Shown: piece after piece, positions 9,886 through 22,440 of the stretch
Layout of the letters: every line of letters begins with the position of its first letter
Position numbering within the stretch: position 1 is the stretch's first letter
Origin: Callorhinus ursinus
Lineage: Eukaryota; Chordata; Mammalia; Carnivora; Otariidae
Length of the DNA: 64,000 nucleotides
Direction: 5' to 3'
NCBI RefSeq assembly: GCF_003265705.1
Contig: NW_020312894.1
Span: 674,727 to 738,726, forward strand
Notes under the pieces: generated by a model
What the model was told of the DNA's origin: nothing
Database searches by the model: none
The model's input: the letters and a program-made list of their open reading frames with translations, nothing else
Translations under genes and position numbers: made by a program

Positions 9886-12800
9886 CTTCTTATTTCTTCA
9901 CAGTTGCAGGTTAACGTCAGATTGAACCTCAGCCCAACCGCAGCGTGGCAGTCAGCACACCGATTCACAAAATGTGACGAGTAAGCAGGCCTCTGGCAGC
10001 ATCACTAAATAAACGAAAATAAACTAAGGAAACTGGTAATTCACCTGGTAATTCACCTCGCTTACTTGACATCTTTTTTTCTTTTTGTGAAACAGCGAAC
10101 ACACCCCTCTCTCGGGAAAGCGTTCCTTTCTTGGGTTTAGAGTGATTACCTGTGAAGAATCACAGTGAAGGATTCCTAAAATCCTGTGCGGTTCTCGATG
10201 TCTGTCCTACACGCGGAGAAGAAGACGCATTTCCCAACAGGCAACATGAAGGTGCAATTCAGGGCACTCACCATTGTTCTTTTAAAATCGGTCTGCAAAC
10301 AGCACTGATGCGCTCACAGGGGCTCAGTGAGAAGCACCCTGGAATAGAGGCCACGTGCCCGGGGGAGTGTTGACCGCGGCCCCCAGCTGGCCTGGCCGTA
10401 GCTCCGTCAGGAAGCAGGTGTGCCTGGCCGCACAGCAAACCCTGCGTGTGGGCAGGTGCGGCTGGAATGGGGGCGGTCTACCCATCATCAACAGGCAGCG
10501 AGGCTGCCGCTGCCCAGGGTCCTCACAGAACGGGGAGGAGTGGGGTCCCGTGTGGCCCCAGACACCCCTGCACTCCAGCCCCACGCCCAGGCTCAGGGTG
10601 TCCCTGGCGAGACCTCCTGAACTTAGGAAGCTCCTGGAAGCTTTTGCCTAACTACCGATTTTATCTTTTAGAAGCAAACTAAGGAATTGCTGGAACAGGA
10701 GAGGAAAGGCTTTGAGCATCTGCACAGATGTACCATTGGGGGTCCGACAGGTACCACAGCCTCATCATAAGGTCAAAATCCCCACCGTGGGAGGGGCTCA
10801 AGCTTCACTAGCATCGCACACAGCTTCACGCCTTCCCACTGTGTGGTGGTGAGGCCTCTGCTCTGAATGACCATCCCAAGCCCTAATCAAAGGAGCCTGC
10901 TTACCCGTTCGGGGAGTCACAGCTTCAGAAATTCTCCCCTGTTGTCTCCTGGTCTGTACGAATGAACCAGACCCTGTAGATGACTCTCTGGTGTGGTCTC
11001 TGCGGTGGCTCACTGAGGAGCAGGCCCCTTGTGGCCAGAAACAAGGGCTCCTTTATCTCGGCTGCGGGATGCGTCCATGGGGTGTCCACGGCGCGTCCAC
11101 GGCCCCTGCCGGGCTCTGCTGGTGAGGCCAGTGGGGACATCATTCCCACCCCTTGCTTCACACACCCAGGTGTGCAGACGCCTTCCCAGAGCAGAGCAGG
11201 GGCCAACCAGGCAGCCGCTGAGCTGGACAACGTGGGGTCCAAGCTCTGTCTCTCCCACAGTCGATATGGAAAGTCCCCGGGGCCCTGGGAGGGAGTGTCC
11301 TCAGGGACAGAGCCCGGCGGGGCCAGCCTGGGGGAAGTCACTGTGTCCACAGGGCCCCCTGAGCGGGCGTGTGCGGCCAGCCTCCGACCGGCATGGGGAT
11401 TTGGGTTCTGTAGAAGCCACCCTGGTTTGCACGGCCCCAGACCTGTGTGTCGTCTGCCTCCTTGTTAACTGTCAGTGACCAGACCCAGAGCCTCCCCCAA
11501 CCCCTGGCCGTCTCCTCGTTCAGCCCAACCACAGCAGCACCAGGGTGGAGATGCCTCCCTCACGGCGTGTCCAGGGGCTGTGGACAGTGGAAAGCACCTG
11601 CCGCCGCTCCGTCTTCCTCTGTGTGCTCCACGGAATAGACGGTAATGGAGAGCTTCTTCATAAGCACGTGCACGGGGCTCACGGTGGCCGCGCCGGAAGT
11701 CACAGACGTCGGGCTCTCCGGCTGCCGTGTGCACTGTGAGGAAGTGCCTCCATTACCCTGCATGCTTTTAGTGCACAGAACCTTATTTAGCAGTTGGAGA
11801 ATTCAGGGCACAGATGCTGCGTGTCTGGAGTCCGCGGGCACTGGGGACCCAGCAGGTCAGACGGCTGGGTCACTGTGTGATCCTGATCTCTTGGGGCCTT
11901 GTGGGCAGGTGTCCCTGCAGAGGTTGCTCAGTGAGGGCTTCCTGTAGGAGGCGGTGTCGAGTTGGGGCTGGTGAGGGTGGTCAGTAGAATTGATGTAATC
12001 TGTACTGTTTTAAGTGAAAAATGAACTAGAACAGAACACACCACAGCGTGTCCCATGGGGCCCTGACACCCACCCGGGCTGGCTCGCCCCAGTGCCCTCT
12101 GCTCTCCTCAGCTCACTGTCTACCCCCCGCCCCCATCACCCAGGCCACAAAAAGGAGAAATTCGGGTCTTAGGCCATAAGCCCTCTCCACCCGCTGGGGG
12201 ACTTGATCACGGGGAGGAGAGAGGCCCTGGTTTCCCAGTTGTTCTCATGTAAGAAGTCCCACTAGGGCCTGCTGCAAGCTGCCAATGGAAAACCAGGTAC
12301 AAAATTCCTGAAAATTCAACAATGCACCTTTGCTACCTAGTACCGCCCGGTATGAACCACTGTGAGCCGGTGCGAACAGACGCCAGCTTGCCCCTGTTGC
12401 CAGGCCTCGTGCATGCTCTACACAGCCCTGCCCTCTCTGCAACACCCCCAAACTGCCTCAGCCCTGCCCCTGGGATCTGATTCTGTTCCTGGGGGTCTGA
12501 CTCTGCCCTGGGGGGGTTTGGCTCTATTCCTGGGGTCTGGCTCCACCCCCTGGGCTAGTCCTTCAGCCTGGTCAGTCCTGAGGCCCTGAGAAGTTGAAGG
12601 GCTGGACCACCAGTCAAGCCACGACCCCCACCCTTTTGTTCATCAGAGGGTCCATGGCACGACTTGGAGCCAGGCCTGCTCTGGGAGGGGGCATGGTAGC
12701 AGAGTCCAGCAGGGAGACCTCTGTCTGAGAAGGTGGGCATGCGGGGGGGTGTGGTGGCAGGAAGGCCTGAGCAAGCCCCCAGGACAGCATCCCCAGAGGG

Positions 12801-13009
12801 TGGGCCAGCTAGCCCCTGGGAGCAGAGCCCACCTCTTCTGATCCTCTGCCTGACGTTTACGGGCTTTGGTAGCATTAAAACAACACCAACCGTTCTTACA
12901 TAAACAGTGGAGAATTGGATGTAATTGGATAAAGATGCTTTTGGAAATGTGTTTATTCAACCGACGACACAGTCTGGGCAGTGTGCCGTCTGCTCCGTCC
13001 TCCTTGGGG
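9886..13009. other. Intergenic sequence, nothing recognised
   Basis: A short AT-rich stretch (about 9990-10090) includes a small direct repeat, CTGGTAATTCAC, twice in tandem near 10034-10058. GC-rich unique sequence follows. Open frames are short, overlap on both strands and resemble no protein family I know. No RNA gene is seen. Confidence 0.5.
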
Positions 13010-13255
13010 ACACATGTGTGGGAGTGGCCGGGTTGGTGAAACAAACCATCAAAAGCCAGGGGGCTTAGACAACACACACTTGTCACCTCAGACGTGTGAA
13101 ATCGAGGTGTCTGCAGACCAGAGGGTGCCCCCGTCCCTCCAGCTTCCACTGCCTTGGGTGGGCCTCTGCCTGGGCCCCAGCCACCTGCTTCTCCACTCCG
13201 TCTCAATCCCCCTCTGCCTCTCCCTTGGGGACACTCACCACTGGACTAGGCTCCC
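13010..13255. repeat. Ancient interspersed repeat relic, family unnamed
   Basis: CAAACCATCAAAAGCCAGGG, then GGCTTAGACAACACACAC and later GAAATCGAGGTGTCTGCAG resemble a common mammalian repeat that also appears at about 60745-60900 in this window (CACAAATTACCACAGAGC). I cannot name the family with certainty from memory. Confidence 0.4.
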
Positions 13256-13619
13256 CTAATTCCTTAACTTAACTCAACCACATCTTTACAGAACGTATGG
13301 CAAGCGAGGTCACATTCACGGGGACCGGGAGACACTATTCAACACACTACGATGTGCTTTAACTACATTCTGCTGGTCATAAAACAAAGAAAACATCAAA
13401 CTTGGCCTGACACCTCACGGTGAGACTCCAGGCTCCAGGCTCCAGAAGCTCCCTCTGGCCTCCTGCCCTGTCCACGAGTGAGGCAGGTCGACAGAACAGG
13501 TGCCCTCATGGCGCACAGGCCTGTTGGCAGGTCCCGAGGTTGGAGGAAGGCCCCCCTGCAGCCACCTGGCTTGGTTCCGGGACTTTGAAAAGGACTGAAC
13601 TCGTACAGAGTGTGTTTCT

Positions 13620-14310
13620 GACTCGGTGATGGAATGAAAATTGAAACTGATAGCAGAAGGAAATCTGAGAAATTCAAAATGTCTGGAAGTTGAACAGGAC
13701 CCTCCTGATAATGTGGGTCAGGGAGGAAGACACAACATGACAAAGCCCACGAGATGCCCCTAAAGCAGCGCTCAGGGAAGCACAAGTCTTAAAAAAGGGG
13801 AGACCACGCAAATCAGTAGTTCAGTCTTCTGCCTTTAGAAGCTAGAAAAAGAAGAGCAAGCTCACACGAAGCAGGCAGAGAATTACAAAGATGAGAGCCC
13901 AGAGAAACCACGTGGGGAGCAAGAGAGCAATGGGGACAATTAGCAAAGCCAGAAACAGTTTCTCCGAGAAGGTCAACCACATTGGCAACCCTCTAGCTAA
14001 GAAGAGAGGACTCCAGTGACTGGCAGCCTTGCAGAAATGAAAAGGACGATGAGGAAGCACGAAGAACAGCTGCACATGGAAGTGACCCAGGTGAAGATGG
14101 GCACATCCTGGGGAAGGCAACCCCTGAAACGGATTCGAAGGAAGTAGGAGATCTGGATGAACTACGGCATAAAGACATGGGATTAATCGTATGCAAACCT
14201 CCACAGACAGAAGCCCAGCCCAGGCGGCATCCCTGGGGAATTCTACCAAACAGTTAAAGAGGAATTCATTCCAGAACAAATAGACGTGGAAGGTCTGAAT
14301 CACACCATTG
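13620..14310 (+). mobile_element. LINE-1 ORF2 fragment, copy A
   Basis: Diverged sense-strand L1 ORF2. It includes AAGCTAGAAAAAGAAGAGCA near 13840 and a later segment with TTCTACCAAACAGTTAAAGA at about 14239. Frameshifts and stops remove any reverse-transcriptase frame. The adjoining L1 copy B covers an overlapping part of ORF2, so these are two separate L1 pieces or a duplicated one. Confidence 0.7.
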
Positions 14311-14429
14311 TCCAACCGACACTCACGGAATGCCCTGCAACGGCGGACGGCACGCTCCTTTCAAGAGCATGCGGGGTATCGCAGGCAGAGCAGACTCTGG
14401 GCCAGGAGCCCGTCTAAGTAAATCCAAGC

Positions 14430-15480
14430 TGTACAGCGTGTTCTCCGACTGCAGTGGAATAAAACCAGAAATTAGTAACAGAAGGGGCTCTGGAAAATCT
14501 GCAAGTATTTGAACACCATATAACCTGGAGTCAAAGAAGAAATCAGAAAGGAAATTAAGAAGTATTTGGAACTGAATAAAACATTTCAAAATTTGTGGGA
14601 TGCCACTAACGTAGTCCCTGGTGGAGCATGGATCACAGTAAATGCTTCTATTAGAAAGTAAAGAGTCTCAAATCAATGAGCTCAGCTTTCACTGCAAGAA
14701 ACTTGAAATAAAGGAGAAAATTAAACCCAGAGCAAGCAGAAGAAGGTAGATTGTAGAATTGTAGAGATCAGAGCAGAAGTCAGTGAAATAGAAAACAGGA
14801 AAACAATAGAGAAATCAATAAGAATATCAATAAAATTGATAAGCTCTTAGCTTGATTGATCAGGAAGGGGGGGCAAAAAATACCAATTCAGGAATGAGAA
14901 AATTATTTAAAATAAAAGGAAATATTGGAAAATCGGTGTTGATTCAATAAAACTTTTGCTCTTTGAAAGACGCAGTAAGTGAACAAAAAGGCGAGTAAGC
15001 GTGAGTGGTGTGTTTGCGACACACATGTGTGGCCAGGGCTCACGGAACCGGAGCAGGCCCTTGGCAGTTTCTGACCCTGCACGTGGACCTATGATCCCCC
15101 GATCCACCTCCAGGTGCTCACCCAGGAGAAATGAGAGCACGTCCCCCACAGACTTGAACAAGGGTACTTAGAGCCGGCCTTTTCATCCTTGCCCAAACTT
15201 GAAATAAGCCCGCTGTCCGTGGGCAGGTGAACAGGCTGTGGTGCGTCCGTGTTCAGAGCAACAAGAGCAGGAGCTCCGGGTGCTCACTCCTGCACGGGAC
15301 AGTCCCCGAGACCCATTCCGGGCACTCCACGCACATCAAGTCCTACGCAGGCAAGACTCAGCTGCAGGTCAGAGGCAGCACCTTCCGCCCCGACGGCCCT
15401 GGGGCGTTCTCAGAACCGGGACCTTGAATTGAGCTCCATGTGTGGCATCCCACAGGCTCCCAATGGGAAAGAGCGAAACT
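14430..15480 (+). mobile_element. LINE-1 ORF2 to 3'-end fragment, copy B
   Basis: Sense L1 ORF2 from GTGGAATAAAACCAGAAATT (14453) through CAAAGAAGAAATCAGAAAGG, GATGCCACTAACGTAGTCC, CAAATCAATGAGCTCAGC and AACAATAGAGAAATCAATAA. It then passes to a degraded L1M 3' part (15000-15480) containing CCCAGGAGAAATGAGAGCA. There is no intact frame. It is better preserved and more A-rich than its surroundings. Confidence 0.82.
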
Positions 15481-17279
15481 CCCAAAGAAAAGGAGACCAC
15501 ATCTGGAAGTAAAGGTCTTCGAGGGCCACACCCAGAGGCCCTGGGGGCCCAACTTAGCGCTCAGCCATCCTTGTGAATAAAATCCTGTGGACGCATTTAG
15601 TCATCAAGGAGGAAAGACCCCAGAGGCTGCAAGCAAGTCGCCTGTCTATGGTTGAGACCCAATCTCACCCACTAGCCCTCAGCCTGGCGCTGGGACTGCC
15701 CCCACCACTGCTCCTTCCAAGCCCTAGCCTGTGGCCACACGTCTGTCTGCAGGGACTGAGACCTTGGGGTCTGAAGATGCCACTGGACTTGTGCCCCAGA
15801 CACCTGCAGACCGGGCTCCCTTTTCCCAGCCCCTCTGCTCACTCTCCAGTTGTGGCCGAGGCGGGGCTGGTCGCTGGGCACTGGGCACCCGAGTCCACCT
15901 CCTGCATGGAGAACCTACTGGTCCAGGAGGAAACAGGACCCTTGACATTAGAATGAACGCCCTGGTACTGGAGCGAGGTGGGAGGGCCACTGCACCATCA
16001 GCCCCTCCTCTGAGCATCAGCTCTGGGGGACGGAGCAGGTGGCTGGCTCAGTGGGCCTGGTGGCCTGGATTGGAGGAGCGGCCCCTTCTACCAGCACAGC
16101 TGGGCTCGCAGGTGCATAGGACCTACTCAGACCTGGAAGCTGAGGTTCTGAGACCTGGCGCCTGCCAAGCCTCAAACGGGCCAGTACTCCTTCTGGGACA
16201 CCAGGCACGTGGGATGAGAGCCAAGCCTCTCCATGCAGCCCAAGTATGGGGTCATGCAGAGGATGCCCCTAGGATGCCCCGATTTAGCCTCCTCACCCCC
16301 CAAGGCCCTGCTTCCTGATCCCCTCTGTGCCCCAACCCTGACATGCCCCATCTGGGTGCAGGCCACCCTGTCTGCCCCACTGTTCAAGGCAAATTCTCAG
16401 TGATGTGATGTCCTAAAGCCCTGCGCCAGCCAGGAGACACCTGGTGGCAGTCCACGCAGTCGGGATGCAGAGTGACTCCCAGGATGGGGACACCCAATGT
16501 CTCTTTAGTGGGACTGAAGATCTGTGTGACCCATGCCCTGGCTGTCTAACCCAGGCCTGGAGGCCCCCTGCCCCCCAGTCTGAGCTCACATCTGGCCAGT
16601 TTAGAGGTCAGACCCCAAAGCTGACCAGCTCGCCCAGCAGCAGCCAGCATCAGAACAGAAGGCCTTTGGGAGCACGTGGGAGGCAGTGGACATGCAGATG
16701 CTGACCAAGGCCGAGCAGTGCTCACTGAGCGAAGCCCGGTCTGGTATAGCCTGGATTAGCCCACAAGCTCCCTTCTGATGTCCTGGGCCAAAGGTGGCCT
16801 CTGCTGGGACTGTCAGACCAGCCTCGGCCAGCATCAGCCCTCCGTGCCACGTGAGTCCAGAGACGTCCCCACGACAGGGGGGGACCCCCCTCCACCCGTG
16901 TGAGCCCTGCCCAGAGCAAGAGCACCCAGCTTCTCTGAGAGGAAAGGTGCCACTTGCTGACAGCCGGGAAGGTCAGGGACACCGACGTGGCCCTTGAACC
17001 GAGAGCGTCTGCGTAGAGATCTGAGATATCAGAGAAGCCCAGATAGAGCCCACAGGAAAACTGTCTTCCTGGGGTTGAACTCCTTTGGTCCCTCGAGGAG
17101 GTAAAGACAGAAGAAGCCCGCCAGCTGCGGAGGACACAGTGTGTGAGGCTACTTCTCTGCACTTGTTATAAACCAAGACCCCGTAGCCCAGCCCAGCTGG
17201 AAGCCGAAGTTGGGCGGCCGGCCGTCTCCGCGGGCATGCCTCCACCACGGTGACAATTCCCCGCCAAAGTGCTCTGGTT
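15481..17279. other. Intergenic sequence, nothing recognised
   Basis: GC-rich unique sequence. The longest + frame (15731-16318, 195 codons) shows no family resemblance and lacks supporting splice or promoter signals. No RNA gene or clear repeat is seen. Confidence 0.5.
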
Positions 17280-17545
17280 TTATTTTTATACCCAAAAGAC
17301 ATTATATTATTTAGAGGGCCTCACCTAATTGTGTTCATCTCAGTGTAACGTTTGTTAAGATTTTTAATTTAAAAAACCACAGAAGTCATTTATTTTATAA
17401 ATACAAAACCACTCAAGCCCCAGATGAATTTAAATGGAGGCAGCTGCTTGCCTGATCTACCTTGAGATTCAGCAAAGAAAGTTTTCAAACGGTGTGAATC
17501 TTCGCATCAAAGGACAGCCAACCGGCGGCTCAGCTGCGCTTTGCT
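17280..17545. other. AT-rich unique island (candidate conserved non-coding element)
   Basis: A sharp change to AT-rich sequence with several TTTAAT/TAATTT and TTATTT steps, such as TTTTTAATTTAAAAAACC and GATGAATTTAAATGGAGG. It ends at the following L1. I recognise no repeat in it. A regulatory role is inferred from composition only. Confidence 0.3.
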
Positions 17546-17559
17546 AACGCTTATTCCAA

Positions 17560-18060
17560 ACATCAGATGATGGATGAGCATGCCTCATATAGACCCCCAA
17601 GAGCACTCAATCCAGTAGGAGCCCCCCGAGAGCAGAGCGTGGAGCTTCCGCCCGCGTCGTCCGTCCCGCGTCGTCACACCCCAGGAGCCAAAGACGAGTG
17701 TCCAAGCAGAACGTTGCGTGCGAACACCCCCGCAGCATTGTTTGTGATGAGCAGAGGTGGGAATCAGCCAGCGATGACCGGCAGATGGTCCATGCGGGCA
17801 TGGGAGCGCCATGAACGGGAGTGAGGCGCGGACACCCGATGCTCAGCGAGAGAATCCAGACCAAAGGCCGTGTGTTGATTGAGCCCACGGATGTGACATG
17901 TCCAGAAAAGGTGAGTCCACAGACAGAAAGCAGATTAGCGGCTGCAGGGGCTGGGGTGGGGGGCACGGCCGACGCGCTGCCTAGGGCGGATGAAGGGCTG
18001 GAAGCAGGGGGTGATGGGGGCTGGGCCAACAACAGCCAGAGCGGGACGCAAACCTCAACA
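17560..18060 (+). mobile_element. LINE-1 3'-end fragment (sense)
   Basis: Diverged L1M 3' sequence. It includes the degraded segment CAGCATTGTTTGTGATGAGC, then GGCAGATGGTCCATGCGGGC, then CAGACAGAAAGCAGATTAGC and GGCTGCAGGGGCTGGGG. Same family and orientation as the fragments at 3.6 and 6-7 kb. Many CpG and point changes; no frame. Confidence 0.75.
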
Positions 18061-18300
18061 AGCCATTCCTTCTTGGTCACAAAACCAGGACGGTGCTGAC
18101 GGCGCTCGGTCAGCAGTCTGGCCACCTCTCCCGCCCCTGGGCCCAGGCTGGGGAGCTCGTCCCACCTCTGGGTCAGCAGCAGCAACGAGCTCAGTCTCCT
18201 ACATGAGCGAACAGACTGCTGCCCAAGCTGTGGGTCGGGGAAGAAGGCATCCCGGAAATTGTAACATGGTAATGACGAGGCAGGGAGGGAAGCTCTGCAC

Positions 18301-18308
18301 TGACGTCA
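18301..18308. promoter_or_regulatory. Consensus CRE octamer TGACGTCA
   Basis: A perfect palindromic cyclic-AMP response element, the binding site of CREB/ATF factors. One such octamer is expected by chance in about 65 kb, and there is no gene start next to it, so its function is doubtful. Confidence 0.3.
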
Positions 18309-19908
18309 CTGGCTGAGGAAGGGAGTGTGAGGCCAGAGTGCCCGGCTCTCACACCCACGTGTTCCCGCCACAAGGACCCCCCAACCCAGAGGGAAGGCAC
18401 GCCCGCCCCCAAGGCACAGGGGCCTGGCTTGCTTCGCCGGCGCACAGCTGCCCTCCTGGCCCAGCCCCACCCCGCTCCGTGCCAGCACAGCAGGAACCCA
18501 GCGGTCGTCTGGTAAACAGCCCGTCCTCCTCCAGGTCCTGTGGAGAGGGTGCTCCCGGCTGCTGTCTGTCCTGGACCAGAGCTCCGGCCGCGGGAGGGGC
18601 AGGGGGAGTGGCCAGGCGCTGCTAGGACAGAGGCAGACTCTGACGCCGGAGCAGGGTGAGGCCCCTGGCTGGACATCGGGGGGACAGAGACGCAGGATCT
18701 TTCTGTCAGAAGTACAGAAAAGGGGTGAAGACACCTGCTTCTCCCTCCAGTCTCCTGGCAACCAGATGCCATAAAATACCTCAGAACAGCAACGCTCTCT
18801 TGAGAATTAAGAAAGAATGTACCTTATTAGTCCACAGTGGTTTCAATTAACCATGTTAATTTTCATAGTGAGGGCCTTAAAGCACATGGAGCATAATCCA
18901 TGAAGCTGCGTGGGGTGGCGCAGGTACGTAAAGCCAGCATCGCCAAGCATGGAATGACAGACTCAGGCAGACAGATGGCCTACAGTCCCCATTGCCCCGG
19001 GGACATCCTCATCACTGCAACCATGCTGTGTCGGGATGGCCATGGGACGTTCAGGGCTGTCACCCCAGGCATTAACCTGTGGCCGCCTCTCGTGGGTGAA
19101 TTCCAGCACAGTCCGGCCCTCTGTGGAGAGAAGTGTGCGTGCACAGGCCGCCTGTGAGCAGGGTGCTCTGCCTGGTGGGCCTGGGACCATGGAAGGGAAC
19201 CCTGCACACACACTCGAGGTCCCGTCTGTTCTTAGCACGCAGCTTGTCCAGCTGGCCATTGGATAGAGCGTTGCTGTCACCTCCCCTCCCGGCTCTGCCC
19301 CCTCATGCAGAGGTTCTTCCTCATCCTCCAGGGCTGCCCAGGCACCGCTAGTAACCATCCCTCTGTGCTCGGGGGCCTCGGGCTCCATTCTGCCAATCTG
19401 GCCAGGCAGGGACCTGGGCCCAGCACTGGGGAAGCGTCAGCCAGGAATAAGTCCTCATACTCTCCTTCCCAGGAATGGACAAGAAGGGACACATGGGAGG
19501 GGAACCCAGAGGCTCAAGGCCATGGTCTAGACAGGCCTCAGTCCTGCTGCCCACTCCCCTTTTCAGCCGGCACATCCTGCCCTGTCCTGACAATGGTAAG
19601 GGGAATAGCACCCTGAGCCCAGAGAGTCAAGGTCCACAGGAACAGTACCATCAATGGTTGATGATGCTAAGGCCACATGTCATTGTCATGAGGCTCAGAG
19701 TCTGTCACTCACCAGGGCCTCAGAGCTACAGAATGAAAAGAGCCCAGAAGCTGACTCGCTGTGGGTCGCATTGGCTCTGGAGCAGAACTTCAGACCCACC
19801 TCTGGCTAGCCTTCAAAGAGACGACCACAGCATTGCCAACCAGACATGGAGTGTGCCAAGGGCTAATAACACAGCAAGGCATGTGGGAGTTCTCAGGAAG
19901 TGTCTGCT
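18309..19908. other. Intergenic sequence, nothing recognised
   Basis: GC-rich unique sequence with short overlapping open frames of no recognisable family. No RNA gene, promoter or clear repeat is visible. Confidence 0.5.
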
Positions 19909-20262
19909 GCCACCATCCCCACTGTCACCATGGCCCCCACCATTATGATCACCACCATCCTCACCACCACCATCACCATCATCACCATCACCACCATGAT
20001 CTCTACCACCATGATCACCACCACCACCATGATCACCACCATCACCATGATCACCACCACCACCATGATCACCACCACCATCATCATCACCACCATGATC
20101 TCTACCGCCATGATCATCACCATCACTATCATCACCACATGATCTCTACCACCATCACCATGATCACCACCACCATCACCATCATCACCACCATCACCAT
20201 CATGATCACTATCCTAACCACCATCATCATCACTATCACCACCAAAACCACCATCATCAATC
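19909..20262. repeat. Imperfect CAC/CAT (ATC/ACC) trinucleotide repeat
   Basis: About 350 bp are made almost entirely of CAC, CAT and ATC/ACC steps, with recurring ATGATC hexamers (CACCATGATCACCACCACC and variants). Read in three frames it encodes poly-His/Asp, Thr/Ile/Met or Val/Met-rich runs on both strands, so the open frames here are artefacts of the repeat. The C-rich + strand has almost no G. Confidence 0.95.
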
Positions 20263-21583
20263 GTTGGCTTCCTGAGTTGTATATCCCAAAGGACACTTCT
20301 GTGACCTGGACAATGCTGAGGTTAGGAATTTGCTGGAATGCAATGATTCATTTATGAAGGGAGAATGAAGACATTCTTTCAGCTCATCTTTTGGAATAAC
20401 GTGACTTCTGCATACTTGCCCAGCACACCTGCCATGTATTTCAAAGGGAGATCAGCATGAGGCACAAGTGGGGGGCTCCCCCTACGTGGATCGTCCCAAA
20501 GCCTGAATAGCAAAGCACGCTTTGAATGAGCAGTTTCCACATTTTCTCTCTCTGTTTTTTCCTTTTCAGCAGAAGAGCCTTGATTTTCCTGAACAAAGTC
20601 TCACGTGGAATCCAGAATGCAAAACTCACAGCAGAGCCGTCCTGATTGCCTGAGGCTCAGAGGCTCCTGAGGCACAGCCCTCCTGTGCCCCAAACTCCCC
20701 CATCCTTGTCCATCACAGGACAAACCTCTGTACACTTTGGTGATGTCCCACCAGAGTGAATGTGAACCCATGGGGCCAGAGAGAGCTTCACCCTCAGGGA
20801 AACAGCCCCTTGATGACACTTAGGGCCAATTCTTCCAGCAGGGAAAACTCAACAGGAATCCCAGTGTGGGCCCTTCTTCTCACGTTCCTGAAGCATGTGT
20901 GGATCATGATGCACTGCCGGTGGCCGAGGTGCTGTGAAATTCAACAGCGTCTACACCAGCCTTCACTCTGCAGGAGGAGCCCCTGGGGCCACGGGTTCCT
21001 CCCGCCACGAGGAGAAGCTGCACCATCAAGGAAGCCACCAGCCCACAAGGCAGACAGATGCCCGAGGACAGGGAGTTTTGAGATGAATATGCAGTTTCAT
21101 GCTTTGGTGGTCCTCAAACTCTTGCACAGTGAAGTCAAGTCTTGACAGTAAAAATTATACTCTTCATTTTGTTTCCACTGAGTTTCCGGCACCAGAAATG
21201 TCAGCTTCTCTTCTGGAGGTACCTGTGTTGCTCACTGTTGGGGACAAGAGGCTGGACAAAGACCGGGTTGTGGGCAGCCCAAGACTCCTGGGGGCAGCCT
21301 TGGCTCCCCAAGTGCCCCAGATGCACCACCGGCCTGCTGCGCTCTGTCTCTGGTGCAGGTCTGTCCTTGGGGTGAAGGATCCTTCAGGAAGCCCCCAGGA
21401 AGCTAAGGGATTGCAGAGGCAGCAGCCGTGACCTGGTCCACACCCGGCCCGGACCCAGTCACTCACGTCTCCATGCCTGGCATGAAGCATCTGGGCCTCT
21501 CCAGGGGCCAAGATGAGGACATTGGTTCTTAAGAGATCCCTGCTGGCAGGAGCCGCTAGAGAGAATTCCAGCCCCCCTTGGAG
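20263..21583. other. Intergenic sequence with one strong splice-acceptor-like site
   Basis: Unique sequence. At 20550-20569 a long pyrimidine tract (TCTCTCTGTTTTTTCCTTTT) ends in CAG, a good match to a 3' splice site. I cannot pair it with a convincing donor or reading frame, so no exon is called. Confidence 0.4.
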
Positions 21584-21661
21584 CACTCATTCCCTGCTCG
21601 GGGCCGGCCCTGCGGGACACTCCCTGCTCGGGGCCGGCCCTCCGGGGAGCACTCCCTGCAG
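21584..21661. repeat. Short GC-rich tandem repeat
   Basis: Two and a half copies of a 32-34 bp unit begin at 21584, 21618 and 21650. Each carries CACT(CAT)CCCTGC, and the first two carry CTCGGGGCCGGCCCT. Confidence 0.85.
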
Positions 21662-22190
21662 CGTGGAAGCAGTGCCATTACTCCATCAGAAGATGGGTTC
21701 TAGGGTTGTTCCGCGCCGTGTGGAGAAGCAGGTTCACACCCACAACGGACGGAGGCCACACGAGGCTGGAGGCCCTCGGGAAGTCACCCTGGGACACAGA
21801 AGGAGATACATCCTGGGGTGAAAAACCCGAGGTTGCATGGGAACCAGACGGCGCTGGACTTGGCCTGATGAGCCCCTGGTGAGAGCGACACAGTCCCTCC
21901 TGGAGAAGCACAGACACCTGTGTGTTTCCTGAGGGTGGATTCTGAATTAGGAAGGAATCACCTCCTTCAGGGAGAATGCTGGCTCCCCGCCAGCATCCCA
22001 CCTGCCCCCAGTAATGGAGAAGCTCCTCCACGGCCTCCCCCACGGCCCCTTGGCCAAGGCGCACCAGCCAGCAGGACCCTCCCAGAGCGCCGCCTGCAGG
22101 ACCGCCCAGCGCCAGGAGGCAGAGAGGCCAGCAGCCAGGCGGCGTCATGGGACTTCACAACCTGCATCTGGACAAAGCAAAGTGCATGTT
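21662..22190. other. Intergenic sequence, nothing recognised
   Basis: GC-rich unique sequence; overlapping short open frames only. Confidence 0.5.
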
Positions 22191-22440
22191 GAGATTTCCA
22201 GGTCACTAAGAGGGGTAGCCGGGCTATTTTTAACTAAATCATCTGTACTTTTTATAGAAGAGAAAGAGGCTGATTTTCTTCCTGCTCCACAGCTTCTGCC
22301 ACTAACAGAAAATCTGTCTTCAAAAAATCTAAGAGAAAGGTTCAATACGATTCAGTAATAAAACTCTGGTAAACTATGTATTTATACCTTTCTGAAGCTG
22401 ACAGCGTTTTTATTATTTATACAGTAGCCTTTTCCAAGAC
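22191..22440. other. AT-rich unique island (candidate conserved non-coding element)
   Basis: An AT-rich block (GGCTATTTTTAACTAAATC, GTCTTCAAAAAATCTAAG, TTTTATTATTTATACAG) between GC-rich flanks. No repeat family is recognised. A polyadenylation-like AATAAA lies near 22357, but there is no gene that it would end. Confidence 0.3.

Noticed and set aside
19761..20357. 198-codon His-rich open frame
   Set aside because: It is produced by the CAC/CAT trinucleotide repeat and has no other gene signals.
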